Notes: generated by a model from the letters alone, not told the origin. A stretch of 64,000 nt of DNA from an uncultured Pelagibacteraceae bacterium (GCA_902617525.1 CACMWW010000002.1:62001-126000), one strand, 5' to 3'. Shown: positions 9,401 through 20,575, counted from the first letter of the stretch. Program-made: numbers and translations.

Positions 9401-11206
9401 TTAGTTTTTACTTATGCTTTCTTTTTTTATTCTCATAAAATTTTCAAAGCTCTTTTCGTCCATATTTTCCTCTAGGTCATTTAGAGCAATGTCTAGGTCA
9501 CTTTCTTCAATTAAATTTTTATGTAAGTCTAATAGACCGGTAAAGCTTCTTTCTACCTCTACCTTTTCATTCTTAATTATAGAGCTATAAGTGCTTAGTA
9601 GCTTTGGTTGAAATATATATGTAATCTCCTGATTTAATCCCTTATCGATTAAATAAGACTTTAAATCAAAGTTTTCAAGCTCTTTATCAACATTAGAAGC
9701 TGAGAATTCAAGGATTTCAGATACCAATGATGACAAATTGAGATCATTAAAGTGAATTTTTCCTAGTTCTTCTGAGTACTTTGCAATCAAGAACGGATTC
9801 TCAATTAAGCAGATTAGTATGATTTTCTCACGAACGACAGAATCATGACTTTGCTTTTTTACTCTGTCACTAGCAAACATTTCACTAGAAATCCTATTTT
9901 TTTTCCTTTGATATTTTACATCGTAGGTAATATTCCTATTAAATTTTAGTTCACTTAATTTATCGTTAAAAAATTTGTTATAATATTCACGTACTGTTTT
10001 GTTATTTATTTTGTTTGTAATTATTCTTATCCTTTTTTCAAAACCAGCTTTTTTTTCGGGTATAGAAATATCTTCTTTTTCAAGTTCTGTATCCCATATA
10101 AATTCAGATAATGATAAAGAATTATCAATAACATCTTGCAAGCTTGATGGGCTATTCTTTTTTAAATAATCATCTGGATCATAATCTTTAGGCAATAAAC
10201 AAAACCGAAGTGAATGATCAGGCATTAAATTATTCAATGCAAGTAATGCAACTCTTTGTGCTGCTTTTTGACCAGCTTCATCTCCATCAAACATGATTAT
10301 AGGGTTTTGACAAACTTTCCAAGCTCGTTCAAGTTGGTAACTTGTAAGCGCTGTACCTAATGGTGCTACAGATGATTTAAAGTTATTTTGATATAGTGTG
10401 ATAACATCCATATATCCTTCAACAATAATTAAATTTCTTGGTTTTCTATTGTCTTCAATTGCAAGATTTAAATTATAAAGTTGAAAACTTTTTTTGAAAA
10501 TTGGACTATCTGATGAATTTATATATTTTATGTTGGAATTATCTAGGGCTCTTCCTCCAAAAGCAATTACGTTTGATTTATAATCTTTAATTGGAAACAT
10601 AAATCGATTACGAAAGAAATCATAAAATTCATCTTTTTTCTTATTTGATTTTTTAATTAGACCGATAGAGATTGCGTCATCAATGTTTAATCCTTTTTTT
10701 TTAAAATGGTTATATAAATTATTATTTCCATTACCAGAATAGCCTAATTCAAATTTTTGAATTATGTTCTCATCAATTGATCTTTTATCAATATACTTTT
10801 GAGCTTCTGAACTAGCTTTTAGTTGGTTCTTAAAATAATTGTTTGCTTCGTTAATTATTTTTTTTAAGCTTGAAAAATCTTTTTCTACATAATTTGGATC
10901 TCTAATGATACCAGTTTCAGGATTCAGACCTGCTTGGTTTGCTAAATATTCAATTGACTCCGGATAAGACATATTTTTATGTTTCATTAAAAAAGAGAAT
11001 ATATCGCCATGCTCAGCACTACTGAAACAATGAAAGAATTCTTTTTCATCGTTGACAGTGAATGAAGGTGTTTTTTCATTTTTAAAAGGACTTAGCCCAA
11101 CAAACTCGTTTCCTCTTTGAGTAAGTTTTACAAACTTTCCAACAACATCTGAAACACGTAATCTTGATTTAATTTCTCCAATAAACTGTTTTGAATATCT
11201 AGGCAT
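9401..11206 (-). CDS. dnaG: DNA primase DnaG with degenerate zinc-binding site
   Basis: 601 residues. N-terminal zinc-ribbon-like domain, then RNA polymerase/TOPRIM core with the metal-binding EGYMDVI and [12 protein letters not shown], then a divergent helicase-interaction domain. Synthesises RNA primers for replication. The zinc site, usually CPFHxEKTPSF...HCFGCG, reads [11 protein letters not shown]...HCFSSA, so only one of the four ligands remains. I recall similar loss in other Alphaproteobacteria, so this may be lineage-wide rather than a defect. ATG 11206; the gene ends one base before rpoD. Confidence 0.96.
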   Translation of the reverse strand: MPRYSKQFIGEIKSRLRVSDVVGKFVKLTQRGNEFVGLSPFKNEKTPSFTVNDEKEFFHCFSSAEHGDIFSFLMKHKNMSYPESIEYLANQAGLNPETGIIRDPNYVEKDFSSLKKIINEANNYFKNQLKASSEAQKYIDKRSIDENIIQKFELGYSGNGNNNLYNHFKKKGLNIDDAISIGLIKKSNKKKDEFYDFFRNRFMFPIKDYKSNVIAFGGRALDNSNIKYINSSDSPIFKKSFQLYNLNLAIEDNRKPRNLIIVEGYMDVITLYQNNFKSSVAPLGTALTSYQLERAWKVCQNPIIMFDGDEAGQKAAQRVALLALNNLMPDHSLRFCLLPKDYDPDDYLKKNSPSSLQDVIDNSLSLSEFIWDTELEKEDISIPEKKAGFEKRIRIITNKINNKTVREYYNKFFNDKLSELKFNRNITYDVKYQRKKNRISSEMFASDRVKKQSHDSVVREKIILICLIENPFLIAKYSEELGKIHFNDLNLSSLVSEILEFSASNVDKELENFDLKSYLIDKGLNQEITYIFQPKLLSTYSSIIKNEKVEVERSFTGLLDLHKNLIEESDLDIALNDLEENMDEKSFENFMRIKKESISKN

Positions 11207-11253
11207 AAATAAAATATATTACTTGAACTTAGTTAGAAATAACTATCAAGTAT

Positions 11254-11712
11254 CTATAAATTTTGAAGTTTTTCCTTTATTATTTTACTTGCTAAAGAAA
11301 TATCAAGAGCAGGTGAACTATTTTCCTTCAAATACTTTATCACTTTTCCTATTTCCTTCAGTGATTTTGCTTCAGTTGCACCAATCGCTTCTTCACAAGC
11401 TACTACAGTCTCTTCCTCACCAAGTTGCTTAGGAAGAAACTCACTAATAATATCAATCTCGCTATTTTCTTTCTGAACAAGTTCATCTCGTCCAGCTTTT
11501 TTAAACATATCAATCGAATCATTTCTTTGCTTAACCATTTTTTTGAGAAGACTAATAACCGTATCATCTGAAATAGTAGAATCTTCCCCTGAGGATCGAC
11601 TTGCAATTTCTTTATCTTTAATAGCGGCTAGTACTAGTCTTAATGTATGGATTCTCTCTTTATCCCCATTTTTGAGAGCATTAGATAATTCGGTTGTGAT
11701 GTTTTCTTTCAT
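11254..11712 (-). CDS. yqeY: GatB/YqeY domain protein
   Basis: 152 residues, normal length. Recognised from the N-terminal LRLVLAAIKDKEI, the central EIDIISEFLPKQL and the C-terminal helical part. The domain resembles the tRNA-binding tail of GatB/GatE; the free-standing protein may act on tRNA, but its role is not settled. It is divergent from carA across 131 bases and sits 47 bases upstream of dnaG, the usual alphaproteobacterial arrangement. Confidence 0.92.
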   Translation of the reverse strand: MKENITTELSNALKNGDKERIHTLRLVLAAIKDKEIASRSSGEDSTISDDTVISLLKKMVKQRNDSIDMFKKAGRDELVQKENSEIDIISEFLPKQLGEEETVVACEEAIGATEAKSLKEIGKVIKYLKENSSPALDISLASKIIKEKLQNL

Positions 11713-11812
11713 TTGAAATAAACATAAAATTTACATCATCAGATATATTGTGGCAATAATAGATCTAATATTTATTATCTTATCTAACTATTGCATGAAT
11801 TCCCCATTTGCA

Positions 11813-11832
11813 CTAGATTTCTATAAATCTAG
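11813..11832 (+). promoter_or_regulatory. Hairpin in the carA leader
   Basis: CTAGATTT / CTAT / AAATCTAG: a perfect 8-bp stem with a 4-base loop, ending 11 bases before the carA ATG. No GGAGG-like ribosome site lies between it and the start, so the hairpin occupies the place where the ribosome would bind. It could be an RNA element controlling carA, or a DNA operator for a dimeric repressor. Confidence 0.4.
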
Positions 11833-11843
11833 AATCACTACAT

Positions 11844-12992
11844 ATGGCCAATGCGAATAGGTTGAAAAAAGATCACTCAACAACTCGACCTAAACCTATT
11901 GATGGTCAACTTGTTCTAGAAGATGGCTCCCGATTTAATGGACTAAAAATTGGTTCTCCTAATATGGGAATAGGAGAAGTTTGTTTTAATACCTCAATGA
12001 CAGGCTATCAGGAAATAATAACTGACCCTTCTTATGCAGGACAAATTATCAATTTTACTTTTCCTCACATTGGTAATGTAGGCACAAATCTTGATGATAA
12101 TGAGTCAAGAAAACCTTATGCGAAAGGAATCATAATTAACTGTGATATCTCTGATCCATCAAACTATAGATCCATCCTTCATCTTGACGCGTGGCTTAAA
12201 AAAAACAATGTACCAGGTATTTGCAATATTGATACAAGACTAATTACGAATAGAATCCGTTCTAAAGGTGCTCCGAAAGGTGGTATTGTCGAAGGTCCAA
12301 TAAACAGTAAAAAGACTGCATCTTGTTTAAAGGAAATAAAAAAATGGAAAGGACTTAATGGACTTGATCTAGCTATCGATGTGTCACGCAAAGATATAAA
12401 AATTTATAAAACAAATAAAAATTCAAAACTAAAAGTAGTAGCAATAGATTATGGAATTAAGAAAAATATATTAAATTGCTTATTAGATCTAAATTTAGAG
12501 GTTATTTTAGTTCCAGCAAAAACTTCTGTAGATAAGATTCTTTCTTATAGTCCTAATGGTATTTTTCTTTCGAACGGTCCAGGTGATCCGAAAGCAACGG
12601 GGAGATACGCTATTCCAATTATAAAAAAACTAATCAAATCAAAGATCCCATTATTTGGAATATGTCTTGGTCATCAACTTATTTCTCTGGCATTAGGGGC
12701 AAAGACAAAAAAAATGTTCCAAGGTCACAGAGGGGCTAATCATCCTGTAAAAAATCTTGAAACAGAAAAAGTAGAAATCACATCTCAAAATCATGGTTTT
12801 GAGGTAACTGAAAAATCTATTCCAAAAGATGTAAAAATAACTCATAAATCACTGTTCGATGGAAGTGTTGAAGGCATAAGAAAAGGAAGGAATATATTTG
12901 CAGTCCAATATCATCCAGAAGCAAGCCCAGGACCGCACGATAGTCATTATCTTTTTCAAGAATTTAAAAAAATGATTAGAGAAAATGCCTAA
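11844..12992 (+). CDS. carA: Carbamoyl-phosphate synthase small (glutaminase) subunit
   Basis: 382 residues. N-terminal CPSase small-chain domain, from [11 protein letters not shown] onward; C-terminal class I glutamine amidotransferase with nucleophile Cys in FGICLGHQL and His/Glu in [10 protein letters not shown], so the triad is complete. Supplies ammonia to CarB for carbamoyl phosphate, used for pyrimidine and arginine synthesis. ATG 11844 is the only in-frame ATG before the conserved domain; about 20 extra N-terminal residues precede it. The 3' end overlaps carB by 8 bases (ATGCCTAA). Confidence 0.97.
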   Translation: MANANRLKKDHSTTRPKPIDGQLVLEDGSRFNGLKIGSPNMGIGEVCFNTSMTGYQEIITDPSYAGQIINFTFPHIGNVGTNLDDNESRKPYAKGIIINCDISDPSNYRSILHLDAWLKKNNVPGICNIDTRLITNRIRSKGAPKGGIVEGPINSKKTASCLKEIKKWKGLNGLDLAIDVSRKDIKIYKTNKNSKLKVVAIDYGIKKNILNCLLDLNLEVILVPAKTSVDKILSYSPNGIFLSNGPGDPKATGRYAIPIIKKLIKSKIPLFGICLGHQLISLALGAKTKKMFQGHRGANHPVKNLETEKVEITSQNHGFEVTEKSIPKDVKITHKSLFDGSVEGIRKGRNIFAVQYHPEASPGPHDSHYLFQEFKKMIRENA

Positions 12993-15900
12993 GAGAAAGG
13001 ACATAAAATCTATTTTAATTGTTGGAGCTGGTCCAATAATAATTGGACAAGCATGCGAGTTCGATTATTCAGGAACACAGGCATGTAAGGCATTACGAGA
13101 AGAGGGGTATAGAGTAATTTTAATTAATTCTAATCCTGCAACTATAATGACTGACCCTGATACTGCTGATGTAGTATACATCGAACCAATCACTCCTGAG
13201 ATTGTCGCAAAAATAATTAAGAAAGAAAAACCCGATGTACTTTTGCCAACAATGGGTGGTCAGACAGCATTAAACATAGCAATTGAACTTTCGAAAAATG
13301 GGACATTAAGAAAGTACAAAGTTGAATTAATCGGAGCAAATCTTAAAGCAATCAAAAAAGCAGAGGAAAGGGAAAGTTTCTATAAAGCCATGACTAAGAT
13401 TGGCTTGGAATGCCCAAGAGCAGAAATTGCTAGAAATTTTAAAGAAGCAAAAAAAGCCCTAAAGAAAATTGGATTACCCGTCATCATAAGACCATCGTTT
13501 ACACTTGGAGGTACAGGTGGAGGGATAGCAACTACCGAGAAACAGTTCGAAGAAATTGCAAATTCCGGACTTTATAACTCACCGATAAATGAAATTTTAA
13601 TTGAAGAGTCTGTAGCTGGATGGAAAGAATTCGAAATGGAAGTTGTGAGAGACAAAAATGACAATTGTATAATCATATGCTCAATTGAAAATGTAGACCC
13701 TATGGGAGTCCATACAGGTGATTCAATAACAATAGCTCCTGCACTTACTTTAACTGATAAAGAATATCAAATTATGAGAAACGCATCTATTGCATGTCTG
13801 AGAGAAATTGGTGTTGAAACTGGAGGCTCTAATGTTCAATTTGCTGTCAACCCAAAAAATGGAAGGCTTGTAATTATTGAAATGAACCCAAGAGTATCTA
13901 GATCTTCTGCTTTAGCTTCTAAGGCGACAGGTTTTCCAATTGCCAAAGTTGCCGCTAAATTGGCAGTTGGGTACACATTAGATGAACTTACTAACGAAAT
14001 TACAAAAGTCACACCTGCATCGTTTGAGCCAACAATTGACTATGTGGTTACAAAAATTCCAAGATTTACCTTTGAAAAATTTCAATTAACGCAACCTTTA
14101 TTATCAAGTTCAATGAAATCTGTTGGTGAAGTCATGGCTATTGGAAGGTCATTTCCAGAGTCATTGCAAAAAGCAATGAGGTCGCTTGAAACTGGTTTAG
14201 ACGGCTTAGACGAAGTAACTGTAAGTATGAATAAAAAAAAGCTCACAAAGAAAAATATTTTATCTGAACTTAAGAAACCTCTTGCAGATAAACTATTATT
14301 AGTGGCACAGGCACTACGTTTTGGATTAGATATAGTTCAAATTCATAAGTCCTCAAAAGTTGATCCTTGGTTTATAGGCCAAATAAAAAGCATAGTTGAT
14401 ATGGAAAAAACCCTAAAAAAAGGATTGCCACGAAACGCTATAGATTTGCTTAGAATAAAATCTTTGGGATTTTCAGACAAAAAAATATCACAGCTTTGTA
14501 ATACTAAGGAAGAGAAAATTTTTGATATGCGTGTCAAAAACAAAATTTTTCCTGACTTTAAAAGAATAGATACCTGTGCTGCTGAGTTTGAAGCTAAGAC
14601 TCCATACATGTACTCAACTTACGCTAAAAATTCTTTAAATAGTGATGCATGCGAATCCAGTCCAACAAGTAAAAAAAAGGTAATTATTCTTGGAAGCGGT
14701 CCAAATAGAATTGGACAAGGTGTTGAATTTGATTATTGCTGCTGTCATGCATCATTTGCCCTAAAAGAATTAAAATATGAGACAATCATGATAAACTGTA
14801 ATCCGGAGACAGTCTCTACCGATCCAGATACCAGTGACAGACTTTATTTTGAACCCCTTACGAATGAAAATGTATATGAAATTATTAGAAAGGAAAAAAG
14901 CAAAGGAAATCTTTTAGGGGTTATTGTTCAATTCGGCGGTCAGACGCCTCTTAAGTTGTCTGACTATTTAAATAAAATGAATATACCAATTTTGGGTACT
15001 TCAACTGAGTCGATAGACACTGCTGAGGATAGAGAAAAATTTAAAAAGATTTCTGAAAACTTAAATCTATTGCAACCAGCAAATGGTATCGCGTATTCTG
15101 AAAAAGAAGCAAACTCAGTAATTAAGAAAATAGGTTTTCCAGCAGTGATAAGGCCATCATATGTATTAGGCGGAAGAGCTATGGAAATTGTTCACAATGA
15201 AGATGAATTAAAAAAATACTTCAAAGAAGCTGTAGTAGTTAGTGGTAAAAGCCCTGTTCTAATTGATCACTATTTGAAAGACTCTATTGAAGTAGATGTC
15301 GATGCTGTATCTGATGGAAAAAAAGTCATTATTGCAGGTATTATGGAACATATTGAGGAAGCAGGAATCCATTCTGGTGACTCGACATGCACGTTGCCTC
15401 CCTACTCATTGTCGGAAAAAATCATTAAAGATATAGAAAAGCAGACCAAAAAATTAGCCATTGCGCTAAAGGTGAAGGGCTTACTAAATATACAATTTGC
15501 AATTCAAAATAATAATATATTTTTACTTGAAGTTAACCCTAGAAGCAGTCGAACTGTTCCGTTTGTAGCTAAAGCCACAGGTAATCCAATTGTAAAAATA
15601 GCACTCAGTGCAGCAATGGGAAAACCGTTGAATAAAGATAAATTTAAGAATGGTAAAACTAATTGTATCTCAATTAAAGAACCTGTATTTCCTTTTAAAC
15701 GTTTTCCTAATGTTGATACCATCTTAGGCCCTGAAATGAAATCTACTGGGGAGGTAATGGCCATCGATAGGTCATTTGAGTCAGCTTTTATTAAATGTCA
15801 GTTAGCTTCCTCTAACCCTCTTCCAAGGAAAGGTTCTTTATTCGTATCTGTAAAAGATTCTGATAAACCAAAAATACTTCCAATTATAAGATCCTTTCAA

Positions 15901-16221
15901 AAATTAGGATTTCAAGTGAATGCGACTGCAGGAACAGCTGATTATTTAATTGAGGGTGGTGTTAAGGTTAAGAAAATTAACAAGGTTTCTCAAGGATCAC
16001 CTCATATTGTTGAAGAGTTAATTGATGACAAAGTTGATATAATAATAAATACAACTGAAGGAAGAAAATCAATTAATGACTCCTTTGGCATAAGAAGAAC
16101 TGCTCTCATGAAAAGTTTGCCATACTTTCTCACGGTATCTGGTGCAAGGGCTGCAATTAATTCAATTAAAGAATTAAGAAATAATGAATTAGAAGTTAAC
16201 CCTATAACTAAATTTCACTAA
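12985..16221 (+). CDS. carB: Carbamoyl-phosphate synthase large subunit
   Basis: 1078 residues, full length. Two homologous ATP-grasp halves: first starts [20 protein letters not shown], second [19 protein letters not shown] (~residue 565); each shows the ATP-binding loops (GGTGGGI, GGRAMEI) and metal-binding ENxxNPRxSRS elements ([28 protein letters not shown]). The C-terminal ~140 residues form the allosteric MGS-like domain. Catalyses carbamoyl phosphate formation from bicarbonate, ATP and CarA-derived ammonia. Its stop overlaps the convergent Lrp gene by 4 bases. Confidence 0.98.
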   Translation: MPKRKDIKSILIVGAGPIIIGQACEFDYSGTQACKALREEGYRVILINSNPATIMTDPDTADVVYIEPITPEIVAKIIKKEKPDVLLPTMGGQTALNIAIELSKNGTLRKYKVELIGANLKAIKKAEERESFYKAMTKIGLECPRAEIARNFKEAKKALKKIGLPVIIRPSFTLGGTGGGIATTEKQFEEIANSGLYNSPINEILIEESVAGWKEFEMEVVRDKNDNCIIICSIENVDPMGVHTGDSITIAPALTLTDKEYQIMRNASIACLREIGVETGGSNVQFAVNPKNGRLVIIEMNPRVSRSSALASKATGFPIAKVAAKLAVGYTLDELTNEITKVTPASFEPTIDYVVTKIPRFTFEKFQLTQPLLSSSMKSVGEVMAIGRSFPESLQKAMRSLETGLDGLDEVTVSMNKKKLTKKNILSELKKPLADKLLLVAQALRFGLDIVQIHKSSKVDPWFIGQIKSIVDMEKTLKKGLPRNAIDLLRIKSLGFSDKKISQLCNTKEEKIFDMRVKNKIFPDFKRIDTCAAEFEAKTPYMYSTYAKNSLNSDACESSPTSKKKVIILGSGPNRIGQGVEFDYCCCHASFALKELKYETIMINCNPETVSTDPDTSDRLYFEPLTNENVYEIIRKEKSKGNLLGVIVQFGGQTPLKLSDYLNKMNIPILGTSTESIDTAEDREKFKKISENLNLLQPANGIAYSEKEANSVIKKIGFPAVIRPSYVLGGRAMEIVHNEDELKKYFKEAVVVSGKSPVLIDHYLKDSIEVDVDAVSDGKKVIIAGIMEHIEEAGIHSGDSTCTLPPYSLSEKIIKDIEKQTKKLAIALKVKGLLNIQFAIQNNNIFLLEVNPRSSRTVPFVAKATGNPIVKIALSAAMGKPLNKDKFKNGKTNCISIKEPVFPFKRFPNVDTILGPEMKSTGEVMAIDRSFESAFIKCQLASSNPLPRKGSLFVSVKDSDKPKILPIIRSFQKLGFQVNATAGTADYLIEGGVKVKKINKVSQGSPHIVEELIDDKVDIIINTTEGRKSINDSFGIRRTALMKSLPYFLTVSGARAAINSIKELRNNELEVNPITKFH

Positions 16222-16688
16222 TCTAGAGGAACAGTACCTAGTTTCTTTGTATTTTTTATGACAAAAGCTGTTTTGACACTCAAAATATTTTCATTCGAAG
16301 TCACATGTGTTGTTAAGAAATTATTAAATTCATTCATATTTTTCACCACACATTTAAGAATAAAATCTATTTCACCGTTTAGCATAAAACATTCTCTAAT
16401 AGGCTCCCAACCCCAGACCAGCTTTTCAAAAGATCCTAGACTTTCTTCATTTTGATTTTTTAAACTCACAAATATCCATGCTACTAGGTCATATCCAAGC
16501 TTTGATGGATCTAGATTTGCACGAAAACCATCAATATACCCATTATCTTCTAAGTCTCTTACTCTTCTTAGTGTAGGTGGTGGGGACATTTCAATTTTTT
16601 TAGATAGATCTAGATTTGAAATTCTTCCTTCATCTTGAAGTATTCGAAGTATTTTTAGATCAACGCTATCAATTTCTTTTTTTACCAT
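16218..16688 (-). CDS. Lrp/AsnC family transcriptional regulator
   Basis: 156 residues from ATG 16688. A GTG at 16703 is also open, but ATG 16688 overlaps the TGA of the preceding gene (TGATG), the typical coupled start here. N-terminal winged helix-turn-helix ([38 protein letters not shown]), C-terminal RAM (AsnC_trans_reg) ligand-binding domain. Such regulators sense amino acids and form octamers on DNA. Last gene of the ELM1-like/2OG-like operon; convergent with carB. Confidence 0.9.
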   Translation of the reverse strand: MVKKEIDSVDLKILRILQDEGRISNLDLSKKIEMSPPPTLRRVRDLEDNGYIDGFRANLDPSKLGYDLVAWIFVSLKNQNEESLGSFEKLVWGWEPIRECFMLNGEIDFILKCVVKNMNEFNNFLTTHVTSNENILSVKTAFVIKNTKKLGTVPLD

Positions 16689-17314
16689 CAGTCTACTGGC
16701 CACTCTGTTTCAAAAGTAACATAATTTAATTGCAAGCAGCGTCTTTCTTTTTTAATTTTTTTCTTTTCAAGTCCATGCCAAGAGTTTTCTTCTGAAGTAA
16801 AAATATAACCTGTATTATTTTTATAAGGTAGAGTTTTAGCAACTTTCAAATCCGGAGTATAAAAGTCTGTTCCTAAATTTTCATTTTCTCCGTATCTGTT
16901 TACAAACAAAATTGATGACATTAATTTTTCCTTAATGTCACAGTGAGGTTCAAGCCAAAATCCATCTCGATCGGCAATGACTTCTAATCTAACATAAGAA
17001 TTCTTTAGATCTCTATTGATTAGATTAGAAATGAAATTAGTACATTCTTTTGATTGCATTTCTTTTACCAATCCAGTTAATTCAGAATATTCCTCTGCAT
17101 TATCTTTATTAATAAATATTCTTAACTTACTAAGTAAGTTATCCCCTGTTTTATCTCCTGCTCTTGTACCATCGAAAATAACTTTACCTTCGGGAAAATT
17201 AATAGAATAAATTTCATCTATTGCTTTTTCTGAAAGAGGATTATTAATTGTCCAATGATTAAAAGGTACATTGGAATGTGATAAATTATTTTTCAAAGCA
17301 TTGATTAATGTCAT
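16688..17314 (-). CDS. Putative 2OG-Fe(II) oxygenase-fold protein
   Basis: 208 residues. The middle-to-end part shows a plausible jelly-roll iron site: HxD in LEPHCDIKEK, the distal His in NSWHGLEKKK, and a following Arg/Lys-rich strand (KKERRCLQLNYV) that could bind 2-oxoglutarate. This resembles prolyl-hydroxylase-like oxygenases, but the assignment is by motif only. Its start overlaps the ELM1-like stop (ATGA) and its stop overlaps the Lrp start (TGATG), so all three are probably made together. Substrate unknown; a modified glycan or small molecule is possible from the context. Confidence 0.65.
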   Translation of the reverse strand: MTLINALKNNLSHSNVPFNHWTINNPLSEKAIDEIYSINFPEGKVIFDGTRAGDKTGDNLLSKLRIFINKDNAEEYSELTGLVKEMQSKECTNFISNLINRDLKNSYVRLEVIADRDGFWLEPHCDIKEKLMSSILFVNRYGENENLGTDFYTPDLKVAKTLPYKNNTGYIFTSEENSWHGLEKKKIKKERRCLQLNYVTFETEWPVD

Positions 17315-18285
17315 GCTTTTTTATTATACCTTTTTTCAATCATTCTGGCTACTTGCAAGGTCTCATTTTCATATGAATTTGTAAAGTCTTCGAGTTTTTC
17401 TCCTAAAAGCCTTGCGTAATTTTTTTTCAATAGCATCGTAATAAATTTTTCTATTCTGTTATTTTTTTTTAAGCTTGGAAGTCTAAAAATATATACTGGT
17501 TTTGTTGAAGATATAGACTCTGAAATTATTGAAACAGAGTCAGCTGTACAAATAAGATATTTAGAAAACTTCATTAAGGCCAAATAAGGATTACCTTCGC
17601 CGTTCCAAATAATATTCTGATCCAAAAAGCGTTCTTTCAGGTATTCGATAATAAATTGATCAGTTCTTCTTGAAAATAAAATGTATAACTGAATGTCATT
17701 ATTTTTAATAATTTTATCAACTTGATCAGCTAATACCTTAACAACAGAAATATCGAAGCGATAGTTTCGGTTTTGACCACCTAAGAAAATTGCACAAATA
17801 GGTTTTTCTATTTTTGAGAATTGAGCTGCATAAATCTCAGCCTCTTTGCTCAGTAGACTTTTGTTTATATGATTAAGTGCCAAATCAGTTTGAAGTACGT
17901 TTTTACCTTTTAAGTCATCATGCGCTGGAGCGACAACCAAATCAAAATGAGCTGGGTTGATTTTTGGATTTTGTATATGAATTGAAAAGACTTTATTTTT
18001 TAATGATTTTTTGAGATGTAAAGATGCATAAATAGATCTCTTGCCACATGATATAATAATATCTGGAGGAATATTACTTTCTAAGCTTATTTGTCTGTAA
18101 TTATTAAATATAATTTTAAATGGTGGCAATATTCCCGCTGGAAGCTTATTCCAAGGAAATTTTAAATCTATTGTCTTTTGCTCAAAATTTAAATTAAGAG
18201 CATCTGCAAGGCCTTTGACCTGACTGATCATTCCTGCTGATCCATCTGTTAGGCACCACGCTCTCAAATTCTTGAAATTGGTCAT
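17311..18285 (-). CDS. ELM1 / DUF1022 family protein (GT-B-like)
   Basis: 324 residues. N-terminus AWCLTDGSAGMISQVKGLADAL and the later IQNPKINPAHFDLVVAPAHDDL match the bacterial ELM1 (mitochondrial fission ELM1-like, PF06258) family as I recall it. The overall layout, with FLGGQNRNYRFD opening a second Rossmann-like half and TADSVSIISESISSTKPVYIF near the end, looks like a GT-B glycosyltransferase fold, although no activity is established. Probably cytosolic or membrane-associated. First gene of a three-gene coupled operon; divergent from trxB over 72 bases. Confidence 0.82.
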   Translation of the reverse strand: MTNFKNLRAWCLTDGSAGMISQVKGLADALNLNFEQKTIDLKFPWNKLPAGILPPFKIIFNNYRQISLESNIPPDIIISCGKRSIYASLHLKKSLKNKVFSIHIQNPKINPAHFDLVVAPAHDDLKGKNVLQTDLALNHINKSLLSKEAEIYAAQFSKIEKPICAIFLGGQNRNYRFDISVVKVLADQVDKIIKNNDIQLYILFSRRTDQFIIEYLKERFLDQNIIWNGEGNPYLALMKFSKYLICTADSVSIISESISSTKPVYIFRLPSLKKNNRIEKFITMLLKKNYARLLGEKLEDFTNSYENETLQVARMIEKRYNKKA

Positions 18286-18357
18286 TTAATAACTATCTAT
18301 GTTGAATACAAAAGTTCTTTAATTACTAGAAGATAATATATAGATTATAAAAATTAA

Positions 18358-19290
18358 ATGCATTCAAAAGTTCTAATAATAGGTTCAGGTCCCGCAGGAT
18401 ATACTGCTGCAATATATGCGGCAAGGGCTATGCTCGAGCCGACTTTAGTTCAAGGTTTGCAGCCAGGTGGGCAACTTACTATAACAACTGATGTTGAAAA
18501 CTATCCTGGGTACGGGGATGTAATACAAGGTCCATGGTTAATGGAACAAATGCAAGAACAAGCAAAAAATGTTGGAACAAATATTATAAATGACATTATA
18601 AAAAGTGTAGACTTTAAATGTAAGCCATTTAAGGCTATTAGTGAGTCGGGAACTGAGTATACTGCGGACTCAGTGATCATCTCAACAGGAGCTCAAGCAA
18701 GATGGCTTGGATTAGACTCTGAAAAAAAATTTCAAGGATATGGCGTTTCAGCTTGTGCAACTTGTGATGGCTTCTTTTTTAAGGAAAAAAAGGTAGCAGT
18801 CATCGGCGGTGGTAATTCAGCTGTTGAGGAAGCTTTATATTTAACAAATTTTGCATCTAAAGTGTACCTTGTTCATAGGCGTGATGAACTTCGAGCAGAA
18901 AAGATTCTTCAAGATAGATTATTTAAAAATGAAAAAGTTGAATGTGTGTGGGATAGCGAACTAAAAGAAATAGTTGGCGATGAAGATCCTCTAAATGTAA
19001 AAAGTATAAAAATTAAAAACACAAAAACTAACGAAACCAGTAGTATCGAGCTTGACGGTGTATTTGTTGCTATAGGGCATGATCCAGCTACTCAAATTTT
19101 TAGGGACCAAGTCGAAATGGATGAAGATGGATATATAATTACAAAACCTGACTCAACACTTACAAACGTTGAAGGTGTATATGCAGCAGGAGATGTAAAG
19201 GATAAAATTTATCGTCAGGCGGTTACTGCAGCTGGTATGGGTTGTATGGCAGCGCTTGAGGCAGAAAAATACCTAGCTGAATTATCTTAA
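18358..19290 (+). CDS. trxB: Thioredoxin-disulfide reductase
   Basis: 310 residues, normal length. FAD site IIGSGPAGYTAAIYAAR at the N-terminus, redox-active CATC in SACATCDGFFF (~135-138), NADPH site VIGGGNSAVEEAL and C-terminal FAD motif GVYAAGDVKDKIYRQAV. Transfers electrons from NADPH to thioredoxin in the cytosol. Starts at ATG 18358; ends overlapping the convergent aminotransferase gene by 9 bases. Confidence 0.97.
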   Translation: MHSKVLIIGSGPAGYTAAIYAARAMLEPTLVQGLQPGGQLTITTDVENYPGYGDVIQGPWLMEQMQEQAKNVGTNIINDIIKSVDFKCKPFKAISESGTEYTADSVIISTGAQARWLGLDSEKKFQGYGVSACATCDGFFFKEKKVAVIGGGNSAVEEALYLTNFASKVYLVHRRDELRAEKILQDRLFKNEKVECVWDSELKEIVGDEDPLNVKSIKIKNTKTNETSSIELDGVFVAIGHDPATQIFRDQVEMDEDGYIITKPDSTLTNVEGVYAAGDVKDKIYRQAVTAAGMGCMAALEAEKYLAELS

Positions 19291-20484
19291 TTTATTAAGA
19301 AAATCTCTCATTCGAATGCATGCATTTTTTAAGTTTTCGTCTGAAGTTGCATAAGAAATTCTAAAATAGCCCTCCAAACCAAAAGCTGAACCTTGAACAA
19401 CAGCAACTCCTGCATGCTCTAATAATGATGTCGTAAATTCTTCATCATTATTAATTTTGTTATTCGACTCATCAACTTTACCAATTACTCCTTTACATGA
19501 TGGAAAAACATAAAATGCACCTTCAGGTACTCTACAAGTAATTCCATTCATACTAGTGAATTCATTGATTAGAAAATCACGTCTACCTTTAAATACTTTA
19601 GCTCTTTCGGCAATGAATGAATTATCTCCATTTAAGGCTTCAACTGCTGCAGCTTGACTGATAGATGTTGGATTGCTTGTTGATTGAGACTGAAGCTTGC
19701 CCATGGCTTTAATTAAGCTGGCATTTCCTCCCGCATAACCAATTCTCCAGCCTGTCATAGCATACGCCTTACTAACTCCGTTCAATGTTAATATTCTCTC
19801 TTTAAGTTCTGGAGCAATGCTTGCAAAAGTATGAAATTCATTATCATCATATATAAGATGTTCATATAAATCGTCTGTCATTATGTTCACGTGTGGATAT
19901 TTTTTTAAAATATTTGCAAGTTCTAAAAGTTCATTCTTTGTATAACAGGAACCAGTAGGATTTGATGGTGAATTAAGAATAAACCATTTGGTTGATTGAT
20001 TGATTGTGTTTTCAAGTTGTTGTGGGGTTATTTTAAATCCTGACTCTTCACCACATTGAACAAAAATAGGTTTTCCATTGAAATAATTAACAACGTCAGG
20101 GTAAGTTACCCAATAAGGAGCTGGAATAATTACTTCATCTGAATCATTTAAGGAGACAGCAAATGCATTAAAAATAATTTGCTTTCCTCCTGTACCAACA
20201 GAGATTTCATCAAGCTCGTAATCTAAATTATTTTCTCTTTTAAATTTTGCTTTGATTGCTTTCTTCAGTTCTGGAGTTCCATCAACAGGGGTATATTTTG
20301 TATCTCCATCCTTTATCGCTTGAATAGCAGCTTTTTTAATATTTTCTGGAGTATCAAAATCAGGTTCACCCGCTCCTAAACCTATGATATCCTTTCCTGC
20401 AGCCTTTAATTCACGAGCTTTTTGGGTCACTGCCATGGTGGCCGATGGCTTAATTCTTTTTATACTGTGTGATAGTTCTACCAC
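19282..20484 (-). CDS. aspC: Pyridoxal-phosphate aspartate aminotransferase (class I, subgroup Ib)
   Basis: 400 residues from GTG 20484. Fold-type I aminotransferase: GLGAGEPDFDTPENI near the N-terminus, PLP-anchoring NSPSNPTGS and the Schiff-base Lys in NGVSKAYAMTGWRIGY; C-terminal Arg in FRISYATS binds the substrate carboxylate. Interconverts aspartate/oxaloacetate with glutamate/2-oxoglutarate; Ib enzymes sometimes also use prephenate. Divergent from uvrB. Confidence 0.93.
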   Translation of the reverse strand: MVELSHSIKRIKPSATMAVTQKARELKAAGKDIIGLGAGEPDFDTPENIKKAAIQAIKDGDTKYTPVDGTPELKKAIKAKFKRENNLDYELDEISVGTGGKQIIFNAFAVSLNDSDEVIIPAPYWVTYPDVVNYFNGKPIFVQCGEESGFKITPQQLENTINQSTKWFILNSPSNPTGSCYTKNELLELANILKKYPHVNIMTDDLYEHLIYDDNEFHTFASIAPELKERILTLNGVSKAYAMTGWRIGYAGGNASLIKAMGKLQSQSTSNPTSISQAAAVEALNGDNSFIAERAKVFKGRRDFLINEFTSMNGITCRVPEGAFYVFPSCKGVIGKVDESNNKINNDEEFTTSLLEHAGVAVVQGSAFGLEGYFRISYATSDENLKNACIRMRDFLNKLR

Positions 20485-20575
20485 TGCTTATCCCCAGAAT
20501 TTGTTATTTATACAATCAGCTATTATATTAAATTAGATTAATACACAATTTATATTCTAACTAATTAATAAATTA

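Noticed and set aside
20485..20575. SOS box (GTTC-N7-GTTC) before uvrB
   Set aside because: No such direct repeat is present in the spacer.
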